Source: Ornithinimicrobium humiphilum
GTDB taxonomy: Bacteria > Actinomycetota > Actinomycetes > Actinomycetales > Dermatophilaceae
Length of the DNA stretch: 64,000 nucleotides
Direction: 5' to 3'
Assembly: GCF_006716885.1 (NCBI RefSeq)
Contig: NZ_VFPU01000001.1
Coordinates: 2,728,001-2,792,000 of the forward strand
A program made the position numbers and the translations under genes. Below, in pieces: positions 46,610-56,290 of the stretch (the stretch's first letter is position 1; every line of letters begins with the position of its first letter). The notes below the pieces were generated by a model. It was not told the origin of the DNA and did no database searches. It saw only the letters and a program-made list of their open reading frames with translations.

Positions 46610-48109
46610 ATGGCACCCGCCTTCGACATCGAGCTCAAGGACGCCGTCGCGCCGCTGGTGCTCGCGCTGGACGTGGGCTCGACCGCCACCCGCGGTGCGG
46701 TCTACGACGCCGCCGGCCGGCCCGTCGGGCGACGCGCCAAGGTGCCCCACGCCTTCACCACCGCCCCGGACGGCACCTCCGAGATCGACCCCGAGCAGGT
46801 CGTGGCCGAGGTCCGCAGCGTCCTCGACCAGCTCACCGCGACGCTCGGTGACCAGCCCGTCGCCGGCGTGGCCCTCGACACCTTCGCCTCCTCCCTCGTG
46901 GTCGTCGACGCCGAGGGCCGCGCCCTCACGCCGTGCTTCACCTACGCCGACGGGCGCTGCGCCAGGCAGGTGCGCGCCCTCCGCGAGGAGATCGACGACG
47001 AGGCCCTCCAGCAGCGCACCGGCACCCGGGTGCACTCCAGCTACTGGCCGCCCCGGCTGCGGTGGCTCGCCGCGGAGCGCCCGGACGTGGTCCGGCAGGC
47101 CGCCGCCTACCTCTCCCTGGGCGACTACGTGCTCCGTCGTCTGACCGGCACCGTGGCGACCGGGACCTCCTCGGCGTCGTGGACCGGGATGGTCGACCGG
47201 CACCGGGCCGACTGGTATCCCGAGCTCGTCGAGATCGTCGGCATCTCCCTCGACCAGCTGCCCCCGGTGCACCACCTCGACCAGCCCGTCGAGGTCGACG
47301 CGCGGCGGGCGGCGAAGATCGCCCGGCGCTGGCCGGTCCTGACCGACGCCCGGTGGTACGCCCCGATCACCGACGGCCTGGCGGCCAACGTCGGGCTGGG
47401 GGCGCACGACGAGACGAGCATCGGCGCCTCGTGCGCCACGTCCGGCGCCCTGCGGGTCCTCGTCCGGGAGATGCCCGAGGAGCTGCCCGGCGGGCTCTGG
47501 TGCTACCGCGTCTCGCACGACCGGGCCCTCCTCGGCGGCGCGCTCAACGACGTGGGGCGAGCCCTGGCCTGGGCGGACGTCACGCTCGCCGTCGGCCAGG
47601 TGCCGCCGGAGGAGCTCTCGGCCGCCCTCGTTGCGGAGCCGCACGAGACCACCCCGCTCGTGCTGCCGTTCTTCACCGGCGAGCGCAGCACCGGGTGGGC
47701 GGCCGACGCCCGCGCCGTGATCACCGGGGTCGGGGCGGCCTCCGCCCCCGTGGAGGTCTACCGCGGGGTGGTGGAGGGCATCGCGCTCGCCTACGCCCGT
47801 ATCGCCAGCCAGCTGCGCCAGGTCGCGCCGCAGCCGGAGCGGCTCTTCGCCGGCGGCAGCGTGACCAGCGACCACCCCGAGCTGCTCCAGGTCATGGCCG
47901 ACGCCATGCGCACCCCGGTCACCCCCGTGCAGATCAAGCGGACCACGCTGCACGGCACTGCCCTGCTGGCGCTGGAGGACCTGGCGCCCGACGTGCGCCG
48001 GGCCCGGCCCGAGCGCGGCCGGGCACTGGTCCCGGACTACAACCGGAGGCCCTACTACACCGAGCGCTTCCAGCGCTTCGAGCGCGTCTACGAGGCGCTC
48101 TTCGCGTGA
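46610..48109 (+). CDS. FGGY-family carbohydrate kinase (gluconokinase-like)
   Basis: 499-residue sugar kinase. N-terminal phosphate loop ALDVGSTATRGAVYDAAGRPVG, the middle SASWTGMVD, ATP-site SIGASCATSGALRVL, and C-terminal LFAGGSVTSDHPELLQVMADAM. The overall pattern is nearest to gluconokinase-type FGGY enzymes, but the sugar is not certain. Its stop overlaps the GTG of the helicase-associated gene, an odd pairing for a metabolic kinase. Confidence 0.85.
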   Translation: MAPAFDIELKDAVAPLVLALDVGSTATRGAVYDAAGRPVGRRAKVPHAFTTAPDGTSEIDPEQVVAEVRSVLDQLTATLGDQPVAGVALDTFASSLVVVDAEGRALTPCFTYADGRCARQVRALREEIDDEALQQRTGTRVHSSYWPPRLRWLAAERPDVVRQAAAYLSLGDYVLRRLTGTVATGTSSASWTGMVDRHRADWYPELVEIVGISLDQLPPVHHLDQPVEVDARRAAKIARRWPVLTDARWYAPITDGLAANVGLGAHDETSIGASCATSGALRVLVREMPEELPGGLWCYRVSHDRALLGGALNDVGRALAWADVTLAVGQVPPEELSAALVAEPHETTPLVLPFFTGERSTGWAADARAVITGVGAASAPVEVYRGVVEGIALAYARIASQLRQVAPQPERLFAGGSVTSDHPELLQVMADAMRTPVTPVQIKRTTLHGTALLALEDLAPDVRRARPERGRALVPDYNRRPYYTERFQRFERVYEALFA

Positions 48110-50379
48110 GCCCGGCCCGGTCCCGAGGGGTGACGGCCCGGTCGCTGGCCGACGACCTGCGCGCCCGCACCGACGAGGAGCTCGCCGGCCTGCTGCTGGC
48201 GCGTCCCGACCTCGCCCGGCCGGCCCCTGCGGACGTCACCGCGCTGGCGGCCCGGGCCACCACACGGACCAGCGTCCAGCGCGTGCTCGACGGGCTCGAC
48301 CTGGCCCACCTGCAGGCGCTGGAGGCGGTCGTCGTGGCCGCCCCCGCACGGGTGGAGCAGGTGGCCGCCCTGCTCGGCACCTCCCGGCGCCGAGCCACCG
48401 AGCTGGTGTCCCGGCTCGTCGAGCTCGCCCTCTGCTGGCGCGCACCCGAGGGGGTCCGCCCGGCCCGACCGGTCGCCGACGTCGTGGGCGACCCGGCCGG
48501 CCTGGGCCCGGCCCTGCCCGGGGTGCCCGAGGGTGACCGGCTCGAGGCGGCGCTGGCCGGTCTCGACGCGCGACAGCGCCAGGTGCTCGAGGCCCTGGCC
48601 TGGGGCCCTCCGGTCGGGACGCTCAGCCTGCCCGCCGAGGGCACGCCCGCCCCGGGGTCGGTCGCCGAGGCGGGGACCGCCCTCGTGGCCGCCGGCCTGC
48701 TCGCCCGGGTCGACGAGTCCCACGTGCAGCTGCCCCGCCAGGTCGCGCTGGCGCTCCGTGCCGGGCGCCTCCACCGCACCCCGGCCAGCGAGCCCCCGGC
48801 CGTCGAGCACACCGCCCTCGACCCCGACGTCGTCGACGCGGCGGCCGGGGGCCGGGCCGCGGACCTCGTCGTGCTCGTCACCGAGATCGTCGACCTGTGG
48901 GGGTCCCGCCCGCCCCGCGTGCTGCGGACCGGGGGCCTGGCCGTGCGCGATCTCGCGCGCCTCGCGGCCCACCTGGAGATCGGCACCGACGAGGCCGCCT
49001 GGCTGCTCGAGACCGCCGCGGCGGCCGGGCTCGTCGCCGTCGACGGCTCCCGGCGCGCCGTCGACGAGCCGGCCTGGGTGCCGACGACCCGGGCCGACGA
49101 CTGGCTGGCCGAGGACGCCGGCCGCCGCTGGGCCGAGCTGGCCCGGGCCTGGTGGACGATGCCCGCCGCCCCCGGCCTCGTCGGCACCGGCGAGGGCGGG
49201 AGGGTCAACGCGCTGTCGACCGCGACGTCATACCCGCTGGGGCGGCTGCGCCGCCAGGACGCGCTGCGCGGGCTCGCCACGCTCCCCGCCGGAGCCGCCC
49301 CCACCGAGGACGGGCTCGCGGCGCTGCTGCGCTGGCGCCATCCGCTGCGCTCGGCCCGCGGTGGCACCGACGGGGCCGCCGGTCTCGGGGTCGCCCTCCG
49401 TGAGGCCGAGTGGGCCGGCGTGACGGGGCGGGGGGCGATGTCCTCCCCCGGCCGTGCCGTGGTCGGCGACGACGCCGAGGACGCGGTGGAGCAGGCCGCC
49501 ACCCTCATGGAGCCGCTGGTGCCGCCGGCCGTCGACCACGTGCTCCTGCAGGCCGACCTCACCGCGGTCGCCCCCGGCCGGCTGGACGGGCCCGTCCGCA
49601 CGCTGCTGCACCTCGTCAGCGACGTGGAGTCCCGGGGCGGCGCGACGGTGCACCGCTTCACGGAGACCAGCGTGCGCCGGGCCCTCGACGTCGGCTGGAC
49701 CGCCGACCGGCTGCTCGCCGAGCTGGCCACGGCCTCGCGGACCGGGGTCCCCCAACCCCTGGACTACCTGGTGCGCGACGTCGCCCGGCGCCACGGTCAG
49801 GCCCGGGTCGGCCCGTGCGCCGCCTACCTGCGCTCGGAGGACCCGGCGCTGCTCGACCGGGTGGAGCGCGACCGGGCGCTGTCGATGCTGCAGTGGCGGC
49901 GCATCGCCCCCACCGTCCTCGTCTCCCCCGTCCCGGCCCCGACGGTGCTCGACGTGCTCCGCGAGGAGCAGTACGGCCCGGTGGCCGAGGGCGGCGACGG
50001 CGGGCTGGAGCTCGCGATCGCGGCGGTGCGCCGCACGCCCGGTCCCGCGAGCGTGCCGGTGCACGTCAGCGGGGTCGACGACGAGGTCGCCCGGCAGGTC
50101 GTGGCCCTCCTGCGCCGCGGCGAGGGGGCGCGCGCCTCCGGGCTCGACGATCCGGGCACGCACACCGACCCGGTCGTCGTGAGCGCCGTGCTGCGCGAGG
50201 CGGCGGTCTCCGGCGACGCGGTGTGGATCGGCTACGCCGACGACGTCGGGGGCGTGTCCACGCACCTGGTGCGCCCGCTCTCGGTCGAGGCCGGCCGGGT
50301 GCGCGCGACCGTCGGTGACGGGGACGTGCAGCGGACCTTCCTCGTGCACCGCGTGACACGGGTGCGGGCCGCCGACTGA
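48106..50379 (+). CDS. helicase-associated (XPB N-terminal-like, Helicase_C_3) protein
   Basis: 757-residue protein without helicase motifs, of the actinobacterial family annotated with a helicase-associated / XPB-Ssl2 N-terminal-like domain. The N-terminal 150 residues carry winged-helix-like segments (VEQVAALLGTSRRRATELVSRLVEL), a middle region holds DHVLLQADLTAVAPGRL, the family hallmark, and the C-terminus has a WYL-like stretch (AVWIGYADDVGGVSTHLVRPL). It usually accompanies the XPB helicase gene, here 6.6 kb away at 56966, and is thought to act with it in DNA repair. Confidence 0.8.
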   Translation: MSPARSRGVTARSLADDLRARTDEELAGLLLARPDLARPAPADVTALAARATTRTSVQRVLDGLDLAHLQALEAVVVAAPARVEQVAALLGTSRRRATELVSRLVELALCWRAPEGVRPARPVADVVGDPAGLGPALPGVPEGDRLEAALAGLDARQRQVLEALAWGPPVGTLSLPAEGTPAPGSVAEAGTALVAAGLLARVDESHVQLPRQVALALRAGRLHRTPASEPPAVEHTALDPDVVDAAAGGRAADLVVLVTEIVDLWGSRPPRVLRTGGLAVRDLARLAAHLEIGTDEAAWLLETAAAAGLVAVDGSRRAVDEPAWVPTTRADDWLAEDAGRRWAELARAWWTMPAAPGLVGTGEGGRVNALSTATSYPLGRLRRQDALRGLATLPAGAAPTEDGLAALLRWRHPLRSARGGTDGAAGLGVALREAEWAGVTGRGAMSSPGRAVVGDDAEDAVEQAATLMEPLVPPAVDHVLLQADLTAVAPGRLDGPVRTLLHLVSDVESRGGATVHRFTETSVRRALDVGWTADRLLAELATASRTGVPQPLDYLVRDVARRHGQARVGPCAAYLRSEDPALLDRVERDRALSMLQWRRIAPTVLVSPVPAPTVLDVLREEQYGPVAEGGDGGLELAIAAVRRTPGPASVPVHVSGVDDEVARQVVALLRRGEGARASGLDDPGTHTDPVVVSAVLREAAVSGDAVWIGYADDVGGVSTHLVRPLSVEAGRVRATVGDGDVQRTFLVHRVTRVRAAD

Positions 50380-50424
50380 GGCGACCCGCACCGCACGGTC
50401 AGCAGGGCGTCAGACGGCCTGGCG

Positions 50425-52401
50425 TCAGAAGACTCGGACGCGGTCCTCCGGGGCCAGCCAGAGGCCGTCGCCCTCGGTCGTGCCGAAGGCCTCGTGGAAG
50501 GCGTCGACGTTGCGCACCGTGTTGGCGCGCAGGTCCGCCGGCGCGTGCGGGTCGACCGAGAGGAGGCGGCGGGCCTCCTCCTCCCGGGCCACTCCGCGCC
50601 AGACCGAGGCCCAGCCGAGGAAGAAGCGCTGCTCGCCGGTCCAGCCGTCCAGGACGGGGGCGTCGTCTCCGGCCGCGATCGTGTAGGCCAGGTGGGCCAG
50701 CTCGAGGCCGCACAGGTCGCCGATGTTCTCCCCGACGGTCAGCCCGCCGTTGACGGTCACCGCGTCGTCGGGGACGTCGCGCGGCGAGAGCCGGTCGAAC
50801 TGCGCGACCAGACGCTGCGCGCGCTCGTCGAAGCGGGCGCGGTCCTCCTCGGTCCACCAGTCGGTGAGCGAGCCGTCGCCGGCGTAGCGGCTGCCCTGGT
50901 CGTCGAAGCCGTGGCCGATCTCGTGCGCGATGACCGCGCCGATGCCGCCGTAGTTGACGGCGTCGTCGGCGTCAACGTCGAAGAAGGGCGGCTGCAGGAT
51001 CGCGGCCGGGAAGACGATCTCGTTGAGCATCGGGTGGTAGTAGGCGTTGACCGTCTGCGGGGTCATCAGCCACTCGTCGCGGTCGATCGGGGCGCCCACC
51101 TTGGCCAGCTGGCGGTCGGTCTCGAAGGCCGAGCCGCGCCGCACGTTGCCCACCAGGTCCTGCGGGTCGAGGACGTAGGCGGAGTAGTCACGGAAGGTCG
51201 GCGGGTGGCCGATCTTGGGGCGGAAGGCCGCCAGCTTCTCCAGGGCCTTCGCCCGCGTCTCCTCGCCCATCCACTCCAGCTCGCCGATGCGGCGGCGGAA
51301 GGCCTCCAGGACGTTGTCGACCAGCTCGCCCATCCGCTCCCGCGCGGCGGGCGGGAAGTGCGCCTCGACGTACATCTGCCCGGCGGCCTCGCCGAGCAGG
51401 CTCTCGACCAGGCCCACGCCGCGCTTCCAGCGCTCCCGGTTGGTCGGGGTGCCGGAAAGGGTGCGGCCGTGGAAGTCGAAGCTCGCCTCCACCAGCTCGT
51501 CGGTGAGGTAGGGGGCGAGTCCGTCGAGCAGGCGCACGGTGAGCCAGGCGCGCCAGTCGGCGACGGGCACCTCGGCGAGCGCCGAGCCGACGGCCGCCAG
51601 CACGTCGGGCTGGCGCGCGACGACCTGGCGCCAGGCCACGTCGGGCACCCCGAGCCCGTCGGCCCAGGCCTGCCAGTCCCAACCGGGCGTCTGCGCGGCC
51701 AGCTCCTCGCGGGTCAGACGGGTGTAGGAGCGCACGGCGTCGCGGGCGGCGACCCGGTCCCAGTGCGCGGCGGCGATCCGCTCCTCGAGCACGTAGACGC
51801 GGTCGACGGCGTCGGCGCCCAGGTCGAGGCCGGCCTCGGTCAGGGCCGGTCCGGCGAGCTCGAGCAGGCCGGCCAGGTAACTGCGGTAGGCGTCGCGCAC
51901 CGCGGCGTGCTCCTCCGCGGTGTAGTAGGCCTCGTCGGGCAGGCCGATGCCGCCCTGGTGCAGGTAGACGACGTAGTCCTCGGGGCTGCCGGCGTCGGCG
52001 GTGACCCAGACGTGCACGAGCCCGTCGGTCCCCTCCCGCTCCTGCTGGGCCGCGACCCGCACCACGTCTGAGGGGGACGTCACTGCGGCCACCCGGCGCA
52101 GCGGGTCGACGAGCGGCGTGAGCCCGACCTCCGCCACGCGGTCGGTGTCCATGAAGCTGGCGTAGAGCGCCCCGACCTTGCCGGCCGGGGTGTCGAGCGC
52201 GGGCTGCTGCTCGGCGGCCCGCTCGATGAGCTCGCGCACGGCGGCCTCGGCGTTCTCGCGCAGCATGTCGAAGGCGCCGTAGCGGGCGCGGTCCTCGGGG
52301 ATGGTCGCCGTCGCCAGCCAGCCACCGTTGACGTGGCCGAAGAGGTCGTCCTGGGGTCGGACCGAGGGGTCCAGGTGGGCGCGGTCGATGCCGTGGTGCA
52401 T
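50425..52401 (-). CDS. M13-family metallopeptidase (neprilysin/PepO-like)
   Basis: 658-residue zinc endopeptidase. HEIGH at 493-497 and the third zinc ligand Glu558 in GENIGDLCG with Asp562; substrate-binding TVNAYYHP upstream. No signal peptide or TM, so it is cytoplasmic like other bacterial PepO proteins. ATG at 52401 (MHHGIDRA) has AGGA five bases upstream; the longer frame is not coding-like. Confidence 0.93.
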   Translation of the reverse strand: MHHGIDRAHLDPSVRPQDDLFGHVNGGWLATATIPEDRARYGAFDMLRENAEAAVRELIERAAEQQPALDTPAGKVGALYASFMDTDRVAEVGLTPLVDPLRRVAAVTSPSDVVRVAAQQEREGTDGLVHVWVTADAGSPEDYVVYLHQGGIGLPDEAYYTAEEHAAVRDAYRSYLAGLLELAGPALTEAGLDLGADAVDRVYVLEERIAAAHWDRVAARDAVRSYTRLTREELAAQTPGWDWQAWADGLGVPDVAWRQVVARQPDVLAAVGSALAEVPVADWRAWLTVRLLDGLAPYLTDELVEASFDFHGRTLSGTPTNRERWKRGVGLVESLLGEAAGQMYVEAHFPPAARERMGELVDNVLEAFRRRIGELEWMGEETRAKALEKLAAFRPKIGHPPTFRDYSAYVLDPQDLVGNVRRGSAFETDRQLAKVGAPIDRDEWLMTPQTVNAYYHPMLNEIVFPAAILQPPFFDVDADDAVNYGGIGAVIAHEIGHGFDDQGSRYAGDGSLTDWWTEEDRARFDERAQRLVAQFDRLSPRDVPDDAVTVNGGLTVGENIGDLCGLELAHLAYTIAAGDDAPVLDGWTGEQRFFLGWASVWRGVAREEEARRLLSVDPHAPADLRANTVRNVDAFHEAFGTTEGDGLWLAPEDRVRVF

Positions 52402-52498
52402 GTCAGTCCTGGTCGTCGGGGACGGGGGTCGCGCGGATGACGCGTCACCGACACGGTATGCGGTGCCCAGCCGGTTCGGCGGCACCGGGGCCGCGTCG

Positions 52499-53485
52499 TC
52501 AGGAGCCGTCGGACCCGGGAGCTCCCGGCGGGGCCACCCGCACGGCGAGCAGCGCGCCGCCCGCGGCCAGCAGGTCGCCGGCCGTCACGAGGACCCGCGA
52601 GAGCAGCACGACGACGAGGATCCCTCCGGCGTCGAGGACGGGCGCGAGCGCCAGCGCGAGGACGGTCTCCCGCGCACCCACCCCGGCGGGCAGGAAGACG
52701 AGGGCGGTGCCCACCAGCCAGGCGAGGGCGTAGCCGCCCGTCGTGAGCCGCAGCAGGTCCACCCCTGGCTCGGCCCCCACCGCGAGCGCGAGCACGAGCA
52801 CCTGCAGGCCGACGACCACCCACGACGCGATCGACCAGAGGGTCGCGGCCGCCACGGCCCGCCCGCCGATCCGTTCCTCCAGGGGCGTCTGCCGGGTGAG
52901 GTGCAGCACCGTCACGAGGATGCGGTTGAGGACGGCCGGGTGGACGAGCAGGAGCGCGACGGGGGCGAGCAGCGCGGGCCACCACCACGCCTCGAGGCGG
53001 GTGCCCGGGACCCCCGGCAGCGTCGCCAGCGCCGTCGCCCCGGCCACGACCGCCGAGAGCAGAGCGGCGAGCAGCATGGTCCCGACGGTGCGGCGGCGCG
53101 CGATGCCGCGGTCGCTGCCCAGCTCGGCGGAGGCCAGCAGGTTCCACACCCCGCCGGGCAGGTACTTGCCGACCTGGCCCACGAGGTAGACCACGCTCGC
53201 GTCGCGCTTGCCGAGCGGGGCGCCGAGCCCCGCGCTGACGGAGCGCCACGACAGCGCCGCCAGGAGGACGTTGACGACGGAGAGCAGCAGCGCGAGCGCG
53301 ACGTAGGACCAGGAGACGGTGCGCAGCGCCTCGCCCACGGCCTCGCGCTCCAGGACGACCGCGACCACCGCCGCCGCGACCGCGGCCACGACGAAGCCGC
53401 GCCGGACCCAGGGTGACCCGAGGACGCGGCGCACGCGGGTCATACTGGACGGAGGCCGGGCGGCTGCGGCCCCGAGGTCGGACAT
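52499..53485 (-). CDS. lysylphosphatidylglycerol synthase TM-region-like / UPF0104 membrane protein
   Basis: 328-residue membrane protein with seven to eight TMs, similar to the flippase-like N-terminal half of LPG synthase and to UPF0104 proteins. Family signs: GQVGKYLPGGVWNLLASAELGSDRG and VFLPAGVGARETVLALAL. The transferase domain is absent, so it is not an aminoacyl-PG synthase; a lipid or glycolipid translocase role is possible. Start overlaps the -10 of the divergent glycosyltransferase-like gene. The 97-base gap to the M13 gene holds only a decamer variant at 52456. Confidence 0.8.
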   Translation of the reverse strand: MSDLGAAAARPPSSMTRVRRVLGSPWVRRGFVVAAVAAAVVAVVLEREAVGEALRTVSWSYVALALLLSVVNVLLAALSWRSVSAGLGAPLGKRDASVVYLVGQVGKYLPGGVWNLLASAELGSDRGIARRRTVGTMLLAALLSAVVAGATALATLPGVPGTRLEAWWWPALLAPVALLLVHPAVLNRILVTVLHLTRQTPLEERIGGRAVAAATLWSIASWVVVGLQVLVLALAVGAEPGVDLLRLTTGGYALAWLVGTALVFLPAGVGARETVLALALAPVLDAGGILVVVLLSRVLVTAGDLLAAGGALLAVRVAPPGAPGSDGS

Positions 53486-53500
53486 AGTGCAGCGATGCTA
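53483..53500. promoter_or_regulatory. interlocked divergent leaderless promoters
   Basis: On the plus strand CATAGT (53483-53488) ends six bases before the ATG at 53495. On the minus strand TAGCAT (53500-53495) ends nine bases before the ATG at 53485. Each hexamer contains the start codon, or its complement, of the opposite gene, so both promoters and both starts fit in 18 bases. Confidence 0.45.
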
Positions 53501-55282
53501 ACCGGACGGGCGACGGGGGCCGTCGTGAGGAGGACCGGCGTGGACGGTGGATCGGGCGGTCCCCGGCCCCGGGAGCGTGATCCCCAGTCGCGGCTCGTGG
53601 CGGCCCTGGCCGTGGCGCTGGCCTGCTTCGCCCTCTGGCGGGTCCGGCAGGGGGTCGACCACGGCGACGGTGCCCACGTCGTGGCCCAGGCGGTGCGGAT
53701 GGCGCGCGGCGCGACGCCCTTCGTGGACGAGATGAACGCCCAGGCGCTGGGCGCCCTGCTCGCGGTGCCGTTCACCTGGGTCTGGCTGCAGGTCGTCGGC
53801 CTCGAGGGGATCGTGCTGGCGTCCCGGGTCTGGTACCTCGCCCTGGCGTTCTCCGCGGGAGCCCTCTGCTACCGGGCGCTGAGGACCGGCCTGCGACCCC
53901 TGCCGGCCCTCGCCGGCGCGGTGCTGGCGTGCACGCCCACGGCCTACAACCTCCTGGTCACCAGCTACAACACGGTGCCGGGGCTGGCTCTCGCGGTCGC
54001 CACCTTCGCCGGGTGGGCGGCCCTCACCCGGCCGAGCGGCCGGTGGGCGGCCGTCGGCGGTCTGGCGCTCGCGCTCGCCGTGCTCTCCCACCCCGCCTCC
54101 CTGCCCGCGGCGGCCGTGCTGGGTCTCGTCCTCCTGGTGCTGGCCCGGCACCGGGCCGGCGTCGTCCGGGGGCTGCTCCTCGGGGGCGGCGGGCTCTCGC
54201 TCCTGGTCCTCGTCTGGGTCGTGGCAGGCCCGGGCCTCGGCGCGCTCCTGGAGACGCTGTCCTACACCGCCGACTACCAGGCGGGGCGTCCGCACCCGCT
54301 CGACCGGGTGCAGGACACCACGGGCCGCCTCGTCCGGGCCCTGGTCGCACCGGCGACGTGGCCGGCGATCTGCCTGGCCGCGCTCGCCGCCCTGCCGCCC
54401 CTCCCCGACCGAGCTCGGGGCGCCGCGCTGGCCCTCGTGCCGGTCGCCATGGCGCTCCCCGCCCTGCTCTCGCTCCCGACGGAGGGGCAGCCGGTCGTCG
54501 GCGCGACGAGCGGCACCTACGCAATCCTGCTGTGCGCTCTCCTGCTGCTCCCCGTCGCGCTGTCCGCCCGGCAGGAACCCGTGCTGCGCCTGCTGCTCCT
54601 CGTGGCGGGGCCGACCGCGGTGGTGGGGCTCCTCACCTATGCCGCGACCACCTCGTCCTCGGCCCGGTGGGGGGCGGTGGTCCCGCCAGTCGTGCCCCTC
54701 CTCGGGGTGCTGGGGGTCGGCGTGGTGCTGCTGTGCGCCCGACGCGGGGTGGCGCCCGGGATCGCCGTCGCCTGCCTGCTGCTCCCGCTGCTCGGGGTCC
54801 AGAGCCTGCACGCCTTCCGGGACCCGGCGCCGTGGGTGGCGCACGTCCGGATCCCGGAGGGCCCCAACGCCGGGCTGCGGACCACGCCCGGTCGCGCGGC
54901 GGAGGACTGCGGCTTCCGCACCGCCGCGGCCTCCTGGATCGCTCCGGGCGAGAGCGTCCTGGCCTACGCCGGACCGGCCGTCTACCTCTACACGGACGGG
55001 CCCGCCGCGACCAACATCGTCTGGCTCGCGGGCTTCGGGAAGGCCAACCGGACCACGGTCGAGCGGCTCGACGAGCAGGGCGCCTGGCCCGACGTCGTCA
55101 CCGTCCTGGCGTCGGTCGCCCGGGCGTGGGACGAGCACGCGGCGGACGACCCCCTCCTCCGACGGCTGGAGCGCGACTACGGGGAGCCGGTGCCCGCCGG
55201 GCCGTTCTGGGTGCTGCGCCGCGACGGGACGACGACCCCGCCGGGCGGCGAGCCCGACCTCGCCGCCTGCGGCCTCTCCTGA
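53495..55282 (+). CDS. multi-pass membrane protein, GT-C glycosyltransferase-like
   Basis: 595-residue protein with about 11 hydrophobic segments and a soluble C-terminal domain of about 130 residues. An early loop after TM1 (VDHGDGAHVVAQAVRMARGATPFVDEMNAQ, here given by its ends) contains acidic residues followed by a conserved-looking Pro/Phe-Asp-Glu, as in polyprenol-dependent GT-C enzymes. No specific family recognised. Divergent from an LPG-synthase-like membrane protein, suggesting envelope glycolipid work. Confidence 0.6.
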   Translation: MLTGRATGAVVRRTGVDGGSGGPRPRERDPQSRLVAALAVALACFALWRVRQGVDHGDGAHVVAQAVRMARGATPFVDEMNAQALGALLAVPFTWVWLQVVGLEGIVLASRVWYLALAFSAGALCYRALRTGLRPLPALAGAVLACTPTAYNLLVTSYNTVPGLALAVATFAGWAALTRPSGRWAAVGGLALALAVLSHPASLPAAAVLGLVLLVLARHRAGVVRGLLLGGGGLSLLVLVWVVAGPGLGALLETLSYTADYQAGRPHPLDRVQDTTGRLVRALVAPATWPAICLAALAALPPLPDRARGAALALVPVAMALPALLSLPTEGQPVVGATSGTYAILLCALLLLPVALSARQEPVLRLLLLVAGPTAVVGLLTYAATTSSSARWGAVVPPVVPLLGVLGVGVVLLCARRGVAPGIAVACLLLPLLGVQSLHAFRDPAPWVAHVRIPEGPNAGLRTTPGRAAEDCGFRTAAASWIAPGESVLAYAGPAVYLYTDGPAATNIVWLAGFGKANRTTVERLDEQGAWPDVVTVLASVARAWDEHAADDPLLRRLERDYGEPVPAGPFWVLRRDGTTTPPGGEPDLAACGLS

Positions 55283-55284
55283 CC

Positions 55285-55309
55285 GGCGCCGACCCGGCCG
55301 GCCGGCGCC
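55285..55309. terminator. candidate bidirectional hairpin
   Basis: GGCGCCG and CGGCGCC make a 7-bp stem with an 11-base loop in the 30-base gap between two convergent genes. No U-tract. Confidence 0.4.
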
Positions 55310-55312
55310 TGC

Positions 55313-56254
55313 TCAGGCGCCCGCGAGCGCCCGCACGACCCGCGAGGGCGAGGGCCGGCCCAGCTGCTCGGCCATCCACACGCTCGCCGACACCAGCGCC
55401 CGCAGGTCGACCCCGTGCTCGATCCCCAGGCCGTCCAGGGCCCACACCAGGTCCTCGGTCGCCAGGTTGCCGGTGGCGGACTTCGCGTAGGGGCAGCCGC
55501 CCAGGCCACCCGTGGAGGCGTCGACGACCCTCACGCCGCGCTGCAGCGCGGTGACGGTGTTGGAGAGCGCCTGGCCGTAGGTGTCGTGGAAGTGGACGCC
55601 GACCTGGTCGGGCCCGATGCCCGCGTCGTCGAGCGCGTCGAGCAGCCGCAGCACGTGACCGGGCGTCCCGACCCCGATGGTGTCGCCGATCGAGAGCTGG
55701 TCGCAGCCGAGGTCCATGAGCCGGGAGCAGACGTCGACCGCCTGCTCGACCGGCACCGGGCCCTCCCACGGGTCGCCGAAGCACATGGACACGTAGGCGC
55801 GCACCCACGCGCCGCCGTCCAGCGCCCGCTTGACCACCGGGGCGAACATCTCGACCGACCCGGCGACCGAGCGGTTGAGGTTCTTGCGGGCGAAGGTCTC
55901 GGTGGCGCTGCCGAAGATCGCGACGGACGTCACGCCCTTCTCCAGCGCCCGGTCCAGGCCCCGCTCGTTGGGCACGAGCACCGGCCGCTGCTGGCCGGTG
56001 CCCACCGGGCCCAGCAGGTCGAGCAGCTCCTCGGCGTCACCCAGCTGCGGCACCCAGGCACGCGGGACGAAGCTCGTGAGCTCGACGGTCTCGAGACCGG
56101 CGGCCAGGAGGCGCCGGACGAACTCGGCCTTCACCTCGACCGGCACGGCCGTCTTCTCGTTCTGCAGCCCGTCGCGCGGACCCACCTCGTAGATCGTCAC
56201 GCGCTCGGGCAGCCCCGGCATCGGCTCCGTCATCGGCAGCGCAGGAGTCGTCAT
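55313..56254 (-). CDS. hydroxymethylglutaryl-CoA lyase
   Basis: 313-residue HMG-CoA lyase, which splits HMG-CoA into acetyl-CoA and acetoacetate at the end of leucine breakdown. EVGPRDGLQNE at 23-33 holds the catalytic Arg and Asp; VHFHDTYGQAL the metal His pair; and GLGGCPYAKSATGN the active-site Cys. ATG at 56254 has GGGAGG nine bases upstream; an ATG at 56263 abuts that site, the same arrangement as at menG. No other leucine-degradation gene is nearby. Confidence 0.92.
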   Translation of the reverse strand: MTTPALPMTEPMPGLPERVTIYEVGPRDGLQNEKTAVPVEVKAEFVRRLLAAGLETVELTSFVPRAWVPQLGDAEELLDLLGPVGTGQQRPVLVPNERGLDRALEKGVTSVAIFGSATETFARKNLNRSVAGSVEMFAPVVKRALDGGAWVRAYVSMCFGDPWEGPVPVEQAVDVCSRLMDLGCDQLSIGDTIGVGTPGHVLRLLDALDDAGIGPDQVGVHFHDTYGQALSNTVTALQRGVRVVDASTGGLGGCPYAKSATGNLATEDLVWALDGLGIEHGVDLRALVSASVWMAEQLGRPSPSRVVRALAGA

Positions 56255-56290
56255 GGGGACCATCCTCCCGCACCGGCGCGCGGGAGGCCG

